From: Aquibacillus koreensis
GTDB lineage: Bacteria; Bacillota; Bacilli; Bacillales; Amphibacillaceae
NCBI RefSeq assembly: GCF_025154055.1
Contig: NZ_JAOALK010000012.1
Span: 62,001-126,000 of the forward strand
DNA length: 64,000 bases
Direction: 5' to 3'
Shown here: positions 1 to 8,714 of the stretch, one piece after another
Layout of the letters: each line of letters opens with the position of its first letter
Numbering within the stretch: the first letter of the stretch is position 1
Made by a program: the position numbers and the translations under genes
The notes under the pieces: generated by a model
Database searches by the model: none
What the model was told of the DNA's origin: nothing
Seen by the model: the letters and a program-made list of their open reading frames with translations, nothing else

Positions 1-978
1 ACCATTAACCTTAATACTTCCTACATTAGGAATTTCCATACCGTCTTCTACATCTTCTCCATCCGTTAATAGATTTAATGTATAGACTGTTGTGTAGCCA
101 AGTTTACTTGGATCCCAAGTAACCATTTCTTCAATGGTACCATTTTCAAGGTATTCTTTTACTAAACTAGGTACCGCAAAACCAGCAATTTTAATTTTTC
201 CTTGTTCAATATTACCAGCGTTCACTGCTTCTTCAACTGCTTGTGCTGCTGCGGGTGCCTCAGCTCCAGCAAAGCCAACTAGACCTTTTAAATCAGGATA
301 AGTACTTATCAGATTTTGCGCATTTTCATAAGCTTTTTGTTGATCATCATCACTTGATACTGTAGTTACAACTTCAACATCTGGATGGTTTGCTTCTAGA
401 TAGGCAGTTGCTGCATCGACTTTAGCCGTTTGGTTTTGTGCTGACAAACTGGCTACCATAAATGCAACTTTACCACTTCCACCAATTTGATTAGCAATCA
501 TTTCAGCAAATTGTTCACCTAATTCAGCATCCGTTGCTGCACCGATATAATATTTACGATCAGTATCAGGTGCATCACTATCCCATGTTACAACCTGAAC
601 ATCTTGACTTAGTGCATTGGAGAAGACTGGTGCTACAGCTTCAGGATCGTTTGGTGCTACACCAACACCATTAACTTGTCTAGTCAACATATCTTGAATC
701 ATATTAATCTGTTGAGCTGAATCGGTTGTAGATGGCGCATTAAAGACAACTTCTACACCTAAATCTTCGCCAGCCTGCTTAACACCTTTCTCAGCAGCAG
801 CCCAATATGCAGGGCCAATTGACTTTGGATTGATAAAGAAGCTTTTTGACGTGCTTGCAGCATCTCCTCCAGTATCACCTTCACTTGGAGTTTCAGTTGC
901 TCCACCCTGATTTGAACAAGCAACTAGACCTAAAACTAAAGTTAACAATGCCAAAACTCTTAAAAATGATTTTTTCAA
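1..978 (-). CDS. Sugar-binding lipoprotein of a ribose-type ABC importer (C-terminus beyond window)
   Basis: The product is a periplasmic-binding-protein-type solute receptor (RbsB-like, type I fold) tethered outside the membrane, expected to capture a sugar for the two permeases just upstream. The reading frame starts with a lipoprotein signal peptide (KK, hydrophobic stretch, then LVAC lipobox with Cys about residue 21), followed by a Ser/Thr/Gly/Glu-rich linker and the typical 'FxxNPKSIGPAYWAAAEKGVKQAGEDLGV' opening pattern of the family. A TTG at 978 has AAGGGG about 9 bases upstream and gives a standard signal peptide; the ATG at 987 lies directly on that site, so I prefer TTG. The frame is open to base 1, so the C-terminal end is missing. 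It is the last visible gene of the operon, about 100 bases after the second permease. Substrate cannot be read from sequence. Confidence 0.9.
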   Translation of the reverse strand, partial: MKKSFLRVLALLTLVLGLVACSNQGGATETPSEGDTGGDAASTSKSFFINPKSIGPAYWAAAEKGVKQAGEDLGVEVVFNAPSTTDSAQQINMIQDMLTRQVNGVGVAPNDPEAVAPVFSNALSQDVQVVTWDSDAPDTDRKYYIGAATDAELGEQFAEMIANQIGGSGKVAFMVASLSAQNQTAKVDAATAYLEANHPDVEVVTTVSSDDDQQKAYENAQNLISTYPDLKGLVGFAGAEAPAAAQAVEEAVNAGNIEQGKIKIAGFAVPSLVKEYLENGTIEEMVTWDPSKLGYTTVYTLNLLTDGEDVEDGMEIPNVGSIKVNG

Positions 979-1077
979 AATATCCATCCCCTTATCTTAT
1001 ATTTTCTAAATATTCAGAATTTAAATACAGACAATATGGTACTATTAATTAGACACTCTCCCTAATTTAAGATCCCC

Positions 1078-2037
1078 CTATTTATTTTGCCTACTTACAG
1101 CAACCAAGATTAAGACGCCTAATATAACTGTCTGAAATAAGACAGATACTCCCATTAAGTTCAAACCGTTACGCAACGTGCCGATGATTAAGACACCTAA
1201 GAACGTTCCAACCAAACTTCCTCGGCCACCAAAGATATGTGTTCCTCCAATTAACACTGCTGTGATAACATCAAGCTCGATACCATCACCAGCACTTGCT
1301 TGTGCACTAGCATATCTAGATACATAGAATATAGCCGCTATACCCGCAAAAAGACCACTCATCACAAAGGTAAGAAATCGAACCTTCACTACATTTATAC
1401 CGGAATAACGGACTGCTTCCTCATTGTTTCCGAGTGCATATGTGTATCTACCAATTCTCGTTTTTTTAATCAGGATATAGGCAATGCTAAAAAGAGCCAT
1501 CATTACAATTACACTGAAGGGAATCCCTAAAACTTTTCCCTGACCTAGAAAATAGAAGCTATCTGGATAACCACTAATTGGCTTCCCTTTTGTAATAATA
1601 TAGACAAGCCCGCGAAGCATAACGAGCGTTCCAATTGTTACAACAATGGCTTGCATTTTATACCTTGCAATTAACAGACCATTTAAAGCACCTGCTAATG
1701 CACCAACGACTAAAGCTAGTACAACACTTACCCAAATGTTGGTTCCACTTTCATAAAGGAAGCCTAAAGTTACAGCTGACAAGCCTAATATTGATCCAAC
1801 AGATAAATCCATTGCCCCAGATATAATGACATACGTCATTGGAATGGCAATTAACCCAATCGTCGTTACTTGAACTAAAACGTTTGTAATATTTAACGTT
1901 GTTAAAAAGTATGGGCTTTGCGTGCTAAAGAAAATCAATAGCCCTGCCAGTAAAATAACCAGGATAGAAATTGTATTGATTTTTATACTAGGCAGTCTTT
2001 TTAGTCTAGTATTTACTTCTTCCTTCACTAGATTCAA
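1078..2037 (-). CDS. ABC sugar permease, RbsC-like (second of two)
   Basis: Membrane permease of the ribose/xylose/AI-2 family (BPD_transp_2), 319 residues with about eight to ten hydrophobic segments and the family EAA-like region 'LGNNEEAVRYSGINV' near residue 200. It should form the membrane channel together with the neighbouring permease. The TTG start at 2037 overlaps the stop of the upstream permease by four bases and has GGAGGG nine bases before it, which argues for translational coupling; a GTG nine bases later is possible. It is clearly diverged from the other permease, so the importer may be a heterodimer. Confidence 0.9.
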   Translation of the reverse strand: MNLVKEEVNTRLKRLPSIKINTISILVILLAGLLIFFSTQSPYFLTTLNITNVLVQVTTIGLIAIPMTYVIISGAMDLSVGSILGLSAVTLGFLYESGTNIWVSVVLALVVGALAGALNGLLIARYKMQAIVVTIGTLVMLRGLVYIITKGKPISGYPDSFYFLGQGKVLGIPFSVIVMMALFSIAYILIKKTRIGRYTYALGNNEEAVRYSGINVVKVRFLTFVMSGLFAGIAAIFYVSRYASAQASAGDGIELDVITAVLIGGTHIFGGRGSLVGTFLGVLIIGTLRNGLNLMGVSVLFQTVILGVLILVAVSRQNK

Positions 2038-2996
2038 ACTAAATCACCCTCCCTTGATGCGAGATTTCTACTCCGTTGCACCGTATTGATGATAATAGCA
2101 AGAATTAAAATAAAACCTGTGGTAGCATCTACCCAATATACAGATGCTTGTGTTAGAACAAGACCATTTTTAATCATGCCCATTAGTAGCACTCCAAAAG
2201 CTGTTCCAAGCATCGTTCCAACACCACCAAAAATACTTGCCCCACCAACTAGTACTGCTGCTATTACAGTAAACTCTATTCCGCTTCCTGCAGTTGAAGC
2301 TTGAATACTACCTACCTGAGAAGCATAAATGACAGCTGCAACAGATGTAAGCATACCGCTAGAGATATAAACAAGGAATTTCGTCTTTCTTGTACTCATA
2401 CCAGCTAACTTGGCAGCCTCTTTATTTCCACCAATGGCATATACTCTCCTTCCAAACCGGGTCTGACTAAGAATATAACCGAACATAATAGCTCCAGTTG
2501 CAAATAATGCGATAGGTACTGGTATCCCAATGATTTTTCCTTGGCTAAAAAAGTTGAAACTATCAGGGAAATTAGTTACCCATTCCCCTCCACTAATTGC
2601 TACAGCAATACCTCTAAAAATGAACATGGTTGCTAGTGTAGTTATGATTTCTGGAATATTAAACCAAGCGATAAATAATCCATTGAATGCGCCACAGATA
2701 GCACCAACAACCATACCAATTAGGGCAGCAACAAACGGATTAATCCCTGCGTTGACCAACATCCCGACCACAGTTGCGACAACAGCTAAGACAGATCCTA
2801 CTGATAAATCAATACCTCCAAACAAGATAACCATTAGCATCCCGATTGAAATCAGGCCAGTAGTTGTGATTTGCGTTAAAATCAATCCAAGATTATCTGG
2901 TTTTAAAAAATTTGAAGAAATTAAACTAAATATACAAAATAAAACGATAGTGAATAGGATGATCGGTGCTTCGCGACGTTTAAAAATATTTGCCAT
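2034..2996 (-). CDS. ABC sugar permease, RbsC-like (first of two)
   Basis: Membrane permease of the same family as its downstream neighbour, 320 residues, mostly hydrophobic, with the conserved 'GGIDLSVGSVLA' segment near residue 62 and 'IGGNKEAAKLAGMS' near residue 190, both typical of RbsC-like proteins. It follows the ATPase gene by only three bases and its stop overlaps the next start, so all are one transcript. The ribosome site is weak (GGTGG), consistent with coupling to the upstream gene. Expected to pass a monosaccharide or related small polyol; the exact substrate is unknown. Confidence 0.9.
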   Translation of the reverse strand: MANIFKRREAPIILFTIVLFCIFSLISSNFLKPDNLGLILTQITTTGLISIGMLMVILFGGIDLSVGSVLAVVATVVGMLVNAGINPFVAALIGMVVGAICGAFNGLFIAWFNIPEIITTLATMFIFRGIAVAISGGEWVTNFPDSFNFFSQGKIIGIPVPIALFATGAIMFGYILSQTRFGRRVYAIGGNKEAAKLAGMSTRKTKFLVYISSGMLTSVAAVIYASQVGSIQASTAGSGIEFTVIAAVLVGGASIFGGVGTMLGTAFGVLLMGMIKNGLVLTQASVYWVDATTGFILILAIIINTVQRSRNLASREGDLV

Positions 2997-2999
2997 TTC

Positions 3000-4505
3000 T
3001 TACACCACCATTTTGTCAATTGAATTGGAAGCTTCTTTTAGCAATTTTTGTTGATCAGCTTCCCCATTCTTAAATTCATTTACAATGTTACCTTCGTTCA
3101 TCACGAGGATTCGATCACTCATTCCTATTAACTCCGGCATTTCGGTTGAAATCAGAATAATGCTCAGTCCACTTAACGAAAGTTCATTTATCAACCGGTA
3201 GATCTCGGCTTTTGCACCAACATCAACACCTCTAGTTGGTTCCTCCATTATCAAAATATCAGGTTTAGTAGTTAACCACTTTGCTAATACAACCTTTTGT
3301 TGATTACCACCACTTAGTAGATTGACAACTTGATTTTGACTTGGCGTTTTGATACTTAGCTTTTCAATGTATTCTTCATTAATAACTTGTTCAGCCTTCT
3401 TGTCGATTATTAATCCGTTAGATATTCGTTTTAAAATAGGTAGAGTCATATTTTCTCTAATACTCGATTCTTTAACTAGCCCTTGCCTATGTCGATCTGG
3501 AGGTAAATAAGCAATACCCTGCTTCATTGCGTCCTTTGGATTCTTTATTAAGATAGACTTACCGTTAATTTCTACGGTCCCTTTACCTTTTTTAAGTCCA
3601 AATATCCTTTCTGCTAACGTATGAGTTCCAGACCCTACTAGGCCAAAGAAACCCAAGATTTCACCTCTTCTTAACGAGAACGAGACTTTATGTTTACTAG
3701 TAATGTCAAAGTCATTGACATTTAAGACAGACTCATTAAAAATCCGTTTTGTTTTATCAGGATATAAATCCCCAACTTCTTTTCCAACCATTTCACTGAT
3801 TAGTTGATCTTCAGTAGTCTCTGTAATTTTGTTCGTTGATACTTTTCCCCCATCACGCAGTACTGTTACTTTATCAGCAATTTTAAAAATTTCATTCATC
3901 CGGTGGGAAACATAGACAATTGCTACGCCGTTATTCCTTAACTGCTTCACTACATCAAACATCTTCTGCACTTCGTCTTCTGGTAAAGCAGCTGATGGCT
4001 CATCCATAATTAGGATCTTGGCGTTGAATGATAGTGCTTTTGCAATTTCGATGACTTGTTGACTATGAACACCTAAGTACTGTACTTCTCTTCTTACATC
4101 AATATCTGCTCCAATCGATTCAGTTAAGGCTTTTGCCTCCGCATTCATCCTAGACCAATTAATTTTTCCTGAAGCTGATATGATCTCCTTACGATCAATA
4201 AAAATATTTTCTGCTGCCGATAAGTTAGGAAACAAGTTAAATTCTTGGTGAATAATCGAAATCCCCAATTCTTGAGCAACTGTAGGATTGTTTAAGGTTA
4301 CCTCTTCCTCATTTAAAAGAATTTTGCCCGCGGTATGTTGGTAAACACCGGAAAGAATTTTCATTAGTGTCGATTTACCAGCACCATTCTCTCCCATCAA
4401 TGCATGAACTTCGCCAGGATATAACTCGAAGTCAACCCCGTCAAGGGCCTTAACCCCAGGAAACTCCTTCGTAATACCTTCCATTATTAAAATTGGCTTA
4501 TCCAT
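3000..4505 (-). CDS. ABC sugar importer ATPase, two nucleotide-binding domains (RbsA-like)
   Basis: Cytoplasmic energy subunit of about 501 residues made of two fused ATPase domains, as usual for RbsA/MglA/XylG. The first half has Walker A GENGAGKST near residue 37 and Walker B ILIMDEPSAAL; the second half has the degenerate P-loop region (GLVGSGTHTLA) and signature LSGGNQQKVVLAKWL, typical for this family. I choose the ATG at 4505 because GGGGTG lies six bases before it; a longer frame from 4535 lacks a site. The start overlaps the end of the kinase gene by eight bases. Belongs with the two downstream permeases and the binding protein. Confidence 0.93.
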   Translation of the reverse strand: MDKPILIMEGITKEFPGVKALDGVDFELYPGEVHALMGENGAGKSTLMKILSGVYQHTAGKILLNEEEVTLNNPTVAQELGISIIHQEFNLFPNLSAAENIFIDRKEIISASGKINWSRMNAEAKALTESIGADIDVRREVQYLGVHSQQVIEIAKALSFNAKILIMDEPSAALPEDEVQKMFDVVKQLRNNGVAIVYVSHRMNEIFKIADKVTVLRDGGKVSTNKITETTEDQLISEMVGKEVGDLYPDKTKRIFNESVLNVNDFDITSKHKVSFSLRRGEILGFFGLVGSGTHTLAERIFGLKKGKGTVEINGKSILIKNPKDAMKQGIAYLPPDRHRQGLVKESSIRENMTLPILKRISNGLIIDKKAEQVINEEYIEKLSIKTPSQNQVVNLLSGGNQQKVVLAKWLTTKPDILIMEEPTRGVDVGAKAEIYRLINELSLSGLSIILISTEMPELIGMSDRILVMNEGNIVNEFKNGEADQQKLLKEASNSIDKMVV

Positions 4506-5436
4506 TTGATACACCCCGTTCCAAAAAAGATTCATAATCAGAAAATGTCGGTAAAGAAGTTTGCGCCCCTTTTTTTGTTACGGATAAAGCTGAAACTAAC
4601 ACAGCATCTTCTACACTTTTTTCTAGGTCCCCAGTTTTCATCCAAAAAGTGGTTAAGGCTGCAACAAAGCAATCACCGGCAGCAGTCGAATCCACCACTT
4701 CAACTTGCGGAGGGATAAACTGTTTGGCAACCTGATCGTTATGAAGAACTGCACCTTGTGCACCAAGCGTTACAACAACATTATCGATGCCAATTTCTCT
4801 CAACTCTTTCGATGCTAATATAGCTGAACCAACAGAGTTTACGGGTACACCTGTTAATTGTGCTGCTTCAACTTCATTAACAATTAATAAATCTACCAAA
4901 CCTAAAACTTCCCTACGAATCGGTACAACAGGCGCTAGGTTTAGTACAACAACCTTGTCGTTATTCTTTGCCTGTTGAATAATCCACTCCGCTTCGTCCT
5001 GTTCCATTTCTAGTTGTAGAATAGTAGCTTTTGCCCTCTTCAAGATAGTTTCTGACTTAGTAATGTCATCTTTACTTAAAAATGCATTAGCGCCTTTATT
5101 AGTAACGATTGTGTTTTCACCTTGACTATTTACTGTGACGACCGCTGTTCCGGTCTCAGAATAGTCGGTCTCTAGCACGTAATCGGTCACAACTCCTTCT
5201 TGTTCAAGGGCTTGTTTCATTTCTTTTCCTAAATAGTCACTTCCAACTCTACCAACCAGTCCGACCTTCGCACCTAGCCTCGCTGAAGCAACTGCTTGGT
5301 TAGCTGCTTTCCCACCTGGGGACATTAAAAAAGTATCTGCAGCAACCGTTTCACCAGTCATTGGTAATTGTTTAACAAAGGATACAAAATCCATGTTTAA
5401 GCTTCCATATAGCAAAATATCTAACTCATTATTCAT
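4498..5436 (-). CDS. PfkB-family carbohydrate kinase (ribokinase-like)
   Basis: Cytoplasmic kinase of about 312 residues that phosphorylates the imported sugar or its derivative with ATP. The N-terminal family signature (GGKAANQAVASARLGAKVGLVGRVG, near residue 40) and the C-terminal signature DSTAAGDCFVAALTTF with the catalytic Asp of the GD motif are both present. ATG at 5436 is used; a TTG six bases upstream is possible and both overlap the end of the BtpA-like gene, so translation is probably coupled. Ribokinase is the nearest well-known relative, but fructose, nucleoside and other PfkB kinases look alike, so I give no gene symbol. Confidence 0.88.
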   Translation of the reverse strand: MNNELDILLYGSLNMDFVSFVKQLPMTGETVAADTFLMSPGGKAANQAVASARLGAKVGLVGRVGSDYLGKEMKQALEQEGVVTDYVLETDYSETGTAVVTVNSQGENTIVTNKGANAFLSKDDITKSETILKRAKATILQLEMEQDEAEWIIQQAKNNDKVVVLNLAPVVPIRREVLGLVDLLIVNEVEAAQLTGVPVNSVGSAILASKELREIGIDNVVVTLGAQGAVLHNDQVAKQFIPPQVEVVDSTAAGDCFVAALTTFWMKTGDLEKSVEDAVLVSALSVTKKGAQTSLPTFSDYESFLERGVSNG

Positions 5437-6295
5437 GTTCAACTAACACTTCTTCTTTACGTAACTGTTTTACTTTTTCCATAAATTCCTTCACTCGTTC
5501 AGGGTCTACTGGATTCCACCATAAACCTTCTTTTTTCAGTGAACTACCTACAATACAACCGTTTGAAATTGATAGGATTTTATTAACATTACCGGTATGC
5601 ATCCCACTTCCAACAATGACAGGAAGCTCTGTGTTTGATTTAATACCTTCAACCTCATCCACTTCTGTTTCGTTTCCTGTTCGTGTCCCAGTAGCTATAA
5701 GTACATCTGCATCAAAGAAAACTGCATCATGCGTTTGATCGGCTAAGCTTCTATCTGCAACGATTGAATGACTTCCGTGCTTCACGTGGACGTCCGCAAA
5801 GATCTTAATATCATCTCCTTTAATTGCGGAACGGTAACGAAGAGCCTTAGCTGATTGTCCCTCCATAAACCCTTCATTCGCAACATAAGCATTAACCCAT
5901 TGATTTACTCTGACAAACGGGAGATCGTTGGCTCTTGCAACTGCTAGAGCTGGAATCGCAGCATTCGCTAAACAGTTAATTCCAATTGGTAAATTAGTTT
6001 CTCGCTTTAACTTTTCAGCGATTGTACTTAATGCTGCAACGGTCTCATAACCGATATCCTCTGGCTTAGCAAAAGGGAGATCCCAAGCGTTTTCGATAAT
6101 AAGTCCGTCTACTTCTCCCTCTTCGTATGCACGTACATCATTCAAAGCAAATTCAAAAACACTTTCTAATGACTCACCCTTATAATGTGGTGCACCTGGT
6201 AATGCTTTCAAATGAATCATTCCAATTACTGCCTTGTCTGTTCCAAATATCTCTTTTACAAAATTATCTTTTACGGGAAAAACCTTTCCACTCAT
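5429..6295 (-). CDS. BtpA/SgcQ family TIM-barrel protein
   Basis: Protein of 288 residues recognisable as BtpA/SgcQ family from 'GMIHLKALPGAP' near residue 25, 'DGLIIENAWDLPF', 'GINCLANAA', 'FVRVNQWVNAYV' and 'VIVGSGMHTGNV'. Family members are predicted phosphate-binding barrels; SgcQ is encoded in a sugar-catabolic cluster of E. coli and BtpA was first linked to photosystem I accumulation in cyanobacteria, but the enzymatic reaction is not established as far as I know. Placed between the regulator and the kinase here, it is likely an aldolase- or epimerase-like step acting on the sugar or its phosphate (inference). An excellent AGGAGGAG site precedes the ATG. Confidence 0.85.
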   Translation of the reverse strand: MSGKVFPVKDNFVKEIFGTDKAVIGMIHLKALPGAPHYKGESLESVFEFALNDVRAYEEGEVDGLIIENAWDLPFAKPEDIGYETVAALSTIAEKLKRETNLPIGINCLANAAIPALAVARANDLPFVRVNQWVNAYVANEGFMEGQSAKALRYRSAIKGDDIKIFADVHVKHGSHSIVADRSLADQTHDAVFFDADVLIATGTRTGNETEVDEVEGIKSNTELPVIVGSGMHTGNVNKILSISNGCIVGSSLKKEGLWWNPVDPERVKEFMEKVKQLRKEEVLVEHE

Positions 6296-6317
6296 AAAAA
6301 TCTCCTCCTACAATTGG

Positions 6318-7049
6318 TTATCTTAACTTGATGGAATAACGGTACTTATCTGCTCGATAAACCATCGTAGCATACTCATATGGTTGTCCATCTTCTAATC
6401 TAGTAGTTCTTGAAAGTTTCAATATTGGAGATTCACTTTTAATATTTAAAAGGTCTCCATAAGTCTCACTTGCTAGCCCTGCCTCCACAGTCTCATCGGA
6501 CTCACCCCAAGTGATTCCCTCTTTCATTAATGATTGATATAAAGAATCCTTTGAAAAATCATACTTGCTAAAATCCACAAATGGAGCAATTTGATGATTT
6601 AAATAGGCCTCGTGATAGCCAATAACGGTCCCATCTACAAGTCGAAGTCTTTTTAATTTATAAACCTCACTATTTGGTTGTAAATTTAATATTCTTCTAA
6701 GCTTTTCATCTGCTTTTACAAACTCCTGAGCATGAACAATCGAACTGACTATATGTCCTTTATCAACCATATCTTGGGTAAACCCAGTAACATCTGGCCT
6801 GATTGGTTCGAGTTTTGGATAAGAAACATATGTACCTTTACCTTGAATCCGTTCCAAAACTCCTTCTGTTACAAGTTCTGTAAGTGCCTGCCTAACAGTT
6901 GTCCTACTCAAATCAAACATCGTACCCAACTGTATTTCGGTTGGAATAAGATCCCCGTATTGCCATTCACCACCTTCAATCTTGTCGATGATTAACTCCT
7001 TAAGTTGAAAGTACAGCGGCAAACGCTTGGATCGACTAATTGTACTCAT
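6318..7049 (-). CDS. GntR/HutC-family transcriptional regulator with UTRA domain
   Basis: A 243-residue regulator: winged helix-turn-helix in residues 10-75 (the 'PTEIQLGTMFDLSRTTVRQALTELVTEGVLERIQGKGTYV' pattern of GntR proteins) followed by a UTRA effector domain to the end. UTRA domains bind small sugar phosphates or related ligands, which release the protein from DNA. It is the first gene of the transport operon and has GGGGGTG five bases before the ATG. Duplicated palindromes directly upstream are its most likely binding sites, so it probably represses its own operon until substrate is present. Confidence 0.92.
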   Translation of the reverse strand: MSTISRSKRLPLYFQLKELIIDKIEGGEWQYGDLIPTEIQLGTMFDLSRTTVRQALTELVTEGVLERIQGKGTYVSYPKLEPIRPDVTGFTQDMVDKGHIVSSIVHAQEFVKADEKLRRILNLQPNSEVYKLKRLRLVDGTVIGYHEAYLNHQIAPFVDFSKYDFSKDSLYQSLMKEGITWGESDETVEAGLASETYGDLLNIKSESPILKLSRTTRLEDGQPYEYATMVYRADKYRYSIKLR

Positions 7050-7081
7050 CTATTCACCCCCATTGATTTGTATCGTTCAAT

Positions 7082-7156
7082 CATCATGTTGTTATGTTGT
7101 TATGACAAATCAGCACAAAAAAATTTGTTGATACATCATGTTGTTATGACAAATTG
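7082..7156 (-). promoter_or_regulatory. Duplicated operator-like palindromes upstream of the GntR gene
   Basis: The 17-base word ATGTTGTTATGACAAAT occurs twice in the same direction at 7094-7110 and 7138-7154, 44 bases apart, and a partial third copy precedes the first. The core TTGTTATGACAA is an inverted repeat with perfect TTGT/ACAA arms. Location 30-110 bases upstream of the regulator start fits an autoregulatory operator pair. GntR/UTRA proteins are known to bind short AT-rich palindromes; binding by this one is inferred. Confidence 0.65.
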
Positions 7157-7415
7157 TTTGCCTTTCCTGATGATTACATTAAACCCATATTTGTACACCA
7201 GCAATTAACTTGTTAGATTTATTAACAGTGTTTTTTAATTATTCTGAATTATTCAATACTAACTACTGGCTATTTTTGGGGGCATTAGTTAGTATTTTGG
7301 GGAGTTGAGTGCACCAGTTAGAAGGTGCACATTATAGGTGAACTGATAAAAAGAAGTTCGTAGAGAGGGAGCCTTTTCAGTTAATTAAACAAGCCCGTTT
7401 ATTTATTCGTTTACA

Positions 7416-7814
7416 GGATACAAACAACTATTAAAAGAAAAGGATCGCCAGCTTGCATTACTTTCTTTACCATTAAGCGATGCCAGCGTATTTGATCCAA
7501 ATGAAGTTGAATCAAGACAAGGATTTTCGGAAGATCAATTAGTGTTAAGTAATTTAACGTGGTCGAGGAAGTCCAATAATCAAATTGATATGTGATGGAA
7601 ACTTTTATCGGAGAGTTAACTGTTTCTGGAAAAATTAAAGTATATGGTGGAACCTTAAATAGTATTGCCAACCCAATTATCTTTGGCCTGATGCCCAGTC
7701 GGAAAAGCAAATTCCGAAATCACCATCATTGACCTAAGACAAAATAGGATCCTGTTTATCAATCAAGAGGATATTAGAAGAGAAATGGGTATCGTTGGAA
7801 ATAAGAAGGGGTGA
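7416..7814 (+). pseudogene. Decayed coding remnant, family not recognised
   Basis: Three overlapping open stretches in different plus frames read like real protein but have no start and are broken by stops: one ending at 7595 (LALLSLPLSDASVFDPNEVE), a middle one (VSGKIKVYGGTLNSIANPII) and a last one ending in TGA at 7812-7814 (ITIIDLRQNRILFINQED). The pieces change frame near 7595 and 7690, as expected of a gene with two or more indels. I do not recognise the family. The remnant ends exactly where a palindromic repeat begins. The 200 bases before it (7210-7415) show no gene. Confidence 0.4.
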
Positions 7815-7886
7815 ACAGGGGGACGGTTCTCCTGTTTACATTTACCATTTTATTACATTCGTGTACACGAGAACCGTCCCCCTGTT
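7814..7886. repeat. Long palindrome of the GGGGACGGTTCTC repeat family
   Basis: An 18-base arm (7814-7831, AACAGGGGGACGGTTCTC) is repeated as its exact reverse complement at 7869-7886 around a 37-base loop. The left arm and loop recur at about 14314 and 22742 at the head of two longer duplicated segments, so this is a dispersed repeat. It could also work as a transcription terminator for the lipoprotein gene to its right, although no clear T run follows. Confidence 0.8.
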
Positions 7887-7911
7887 TACACCAAATAAGA
7901 AACGGTTTCTA

Positions 7912-8337
7912 TTAATATTTAATTTCAATTTGGTTAGGGTTTGAAACAAGTGCCATTAATGAACCAACTATATGAAAAGGCACTTTGTTATTCCCTTTAA
8001 CTCTATTTCCTTTAAAGTCAAGCTCCATACTCCCTTTGAGAGTAAATGGAATTGATATTTCTTTAGTTTCATTCGATTCAAACTTTAATTCTTCTATAAA
8101 TATAATTGTTTCTCGTTCAGTATTATTATTATTATTTGATTTTACAGTATCAAAAGGATCGCTTATTTTCAGCGAAATGTTTTCTAAGCTAAATCCTGTT
8201 TCATTTGTTATTTCAATTGTATTAGATTCAACTTCAAAATTAATATTTTTACCATCAAACTGTTCTTGTTTCTCTGAACAACCTACCGTCATACCAAGAA
8301 ATATTATAATACCAATAAAAACGGCATATTTCTTCAT
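7912..8337 (-). CDS. Small lipoprotein of unknown function
   Basis: Protein of 141 residues with a lipoprotein signal peptide (MKK, hydrophobic core, MTVGC lipobox with Cys near residue 20), so it should be anchored on the outside of the membrane. The mature part is short, rich in Asn, Glu and beta-strand-like stretches, contains a run of five Asn near residue 70 and shows no family I recognise. AGGAGG lies seven bases before the ATG. It is a single gene between a decayed remnant and a toxin locus. Confidence 0.75.
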   Translation of the reverse strand: MKKYAVFIGIIIFLGMTVGCSEKQEQFDGKNINFEVESNTIEITNETGFSLENISLKISDPFDTVKSNNNNNTERETIIFIEELKFESNETKEISIPFTLKGSMELDFKGNRVKGNNKVPFHIVGSLMALVSNPNQIEIKY

Positions 8338-8458
8338 CTTTTCCCTCCTACGACTTGTTAATAATCCGTTTCAAAAGCGTGCCTAGTCACACCCGTAATC
8401 TGTTAAAATAAACGTGTCGGTGCAGGCATTCACAATTAACATTACTACTCCTTTTAAC

Positions 8459-8486
8459 TTTGTATATTCATAAAATATGTTATAAT
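8459..8486 (+). promoter_or_regulatory. Extended -10 promoter for an antisense RNA
   Basis: TGTTATAAT at 8478-8486 is a perfect extended -10 element (TG-n-TATAAT). The -35 is weak (TTTGTA or TTGTAT, 15-16 bases away). It points toward the 3' end of the small toxin gene on the opposite strand and no plus-strand protein gene follows, so it probably drives a regulatory RNA. Confidence 0.65.
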
Positions 8487-8491
8487 TTACA

Positions 8492-8626
8492 ATAGAAGTA
8501 ATAAACTAAATAGACCACAGCGGTAACTGTGGCCTAAGATAAGCGGTTCCCCCAGAGGGATCGGCTACCATTTTTGCGGGTAGACCTCACCTAAAGACTT
8601 GTGGGTAAATAGGGAGGTCTATTTTC
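8492..8626 (+). ncRNA. Putative antisense antitoxin RNA, convergent with the holin-like toxin
   Basis: About 135 bases from the extended -10 promoter to a strong hairpin: TAGACCTC at 8581-8588 pairs with GAGGTCTA at 8614-8621 and is followed by TTTTCT. An upstream hairpin CCACAG/CTGTGG lies at 8513-8529. The RNA would overlap the toxin stop codon and 3' untranslated region. This is the layout of Bacillus type I toxin-antitoxin pairs such as txpA/RatA, where the RNAs pair through their 3' ends. Transcription itself is inferred. Confidence 0.6.
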
Positions 8627-8714
8627 TATTGATCAAAGAAACGATCAAAGCGAGCAATGCAATCAAAAAAGTTCCAAAGCTAAACATGGAAACAAAACTT
8701 TCATACATACTCAT
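8619..8714 (-). CDS. Holin-like small membrane toxin (type I toxin candidate), 31 aa
   Basis: A 31-residue peptide beginning MSMYESFVSMFSFGTF, with one hydrophobic helix (about residues 8-27) and a basic tail SLINRK. This pattern (MTxYExL..., one membrane span, K/R/N end) matches the 'putative holin-like toxin' family (Hol_Tox) of Firmicutes. AAGGGGGTG lies about eight bases before the ATG; a CCCC at 8738-8741 (read on the minus strand) could fold onto that site and hide it. Expected action: depolarises or perturbs the membrane when its antisense RNA is lacking. A LexA-type box sits at its promoter. Too short for automatic gene finders. Confidence 0.75.
   Translation of the reverse strand: MSMYESFVSMFSFGTFLIALLALIVSLINRK

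Noticed and set aside
846..1052. Open frame on the plus strand over the binding-protein start
   Set aside because: Antisense to the lipoprotein signal peptide region; no ribosome site and a Leu/Gln-rich peptide typical of a shadow frame.
2530..3054. 174-codon plus-strand frame opposite the permease
   Set aside because: Mirror of strongly biased hydrophobic codons of the permease; no family features or start signal.
7411..7710. 99-codon minus-strand frame
   Set aside because: Lies opposite the decayed plus-strand gene whose pieces look more protein-like; no ribosome site.
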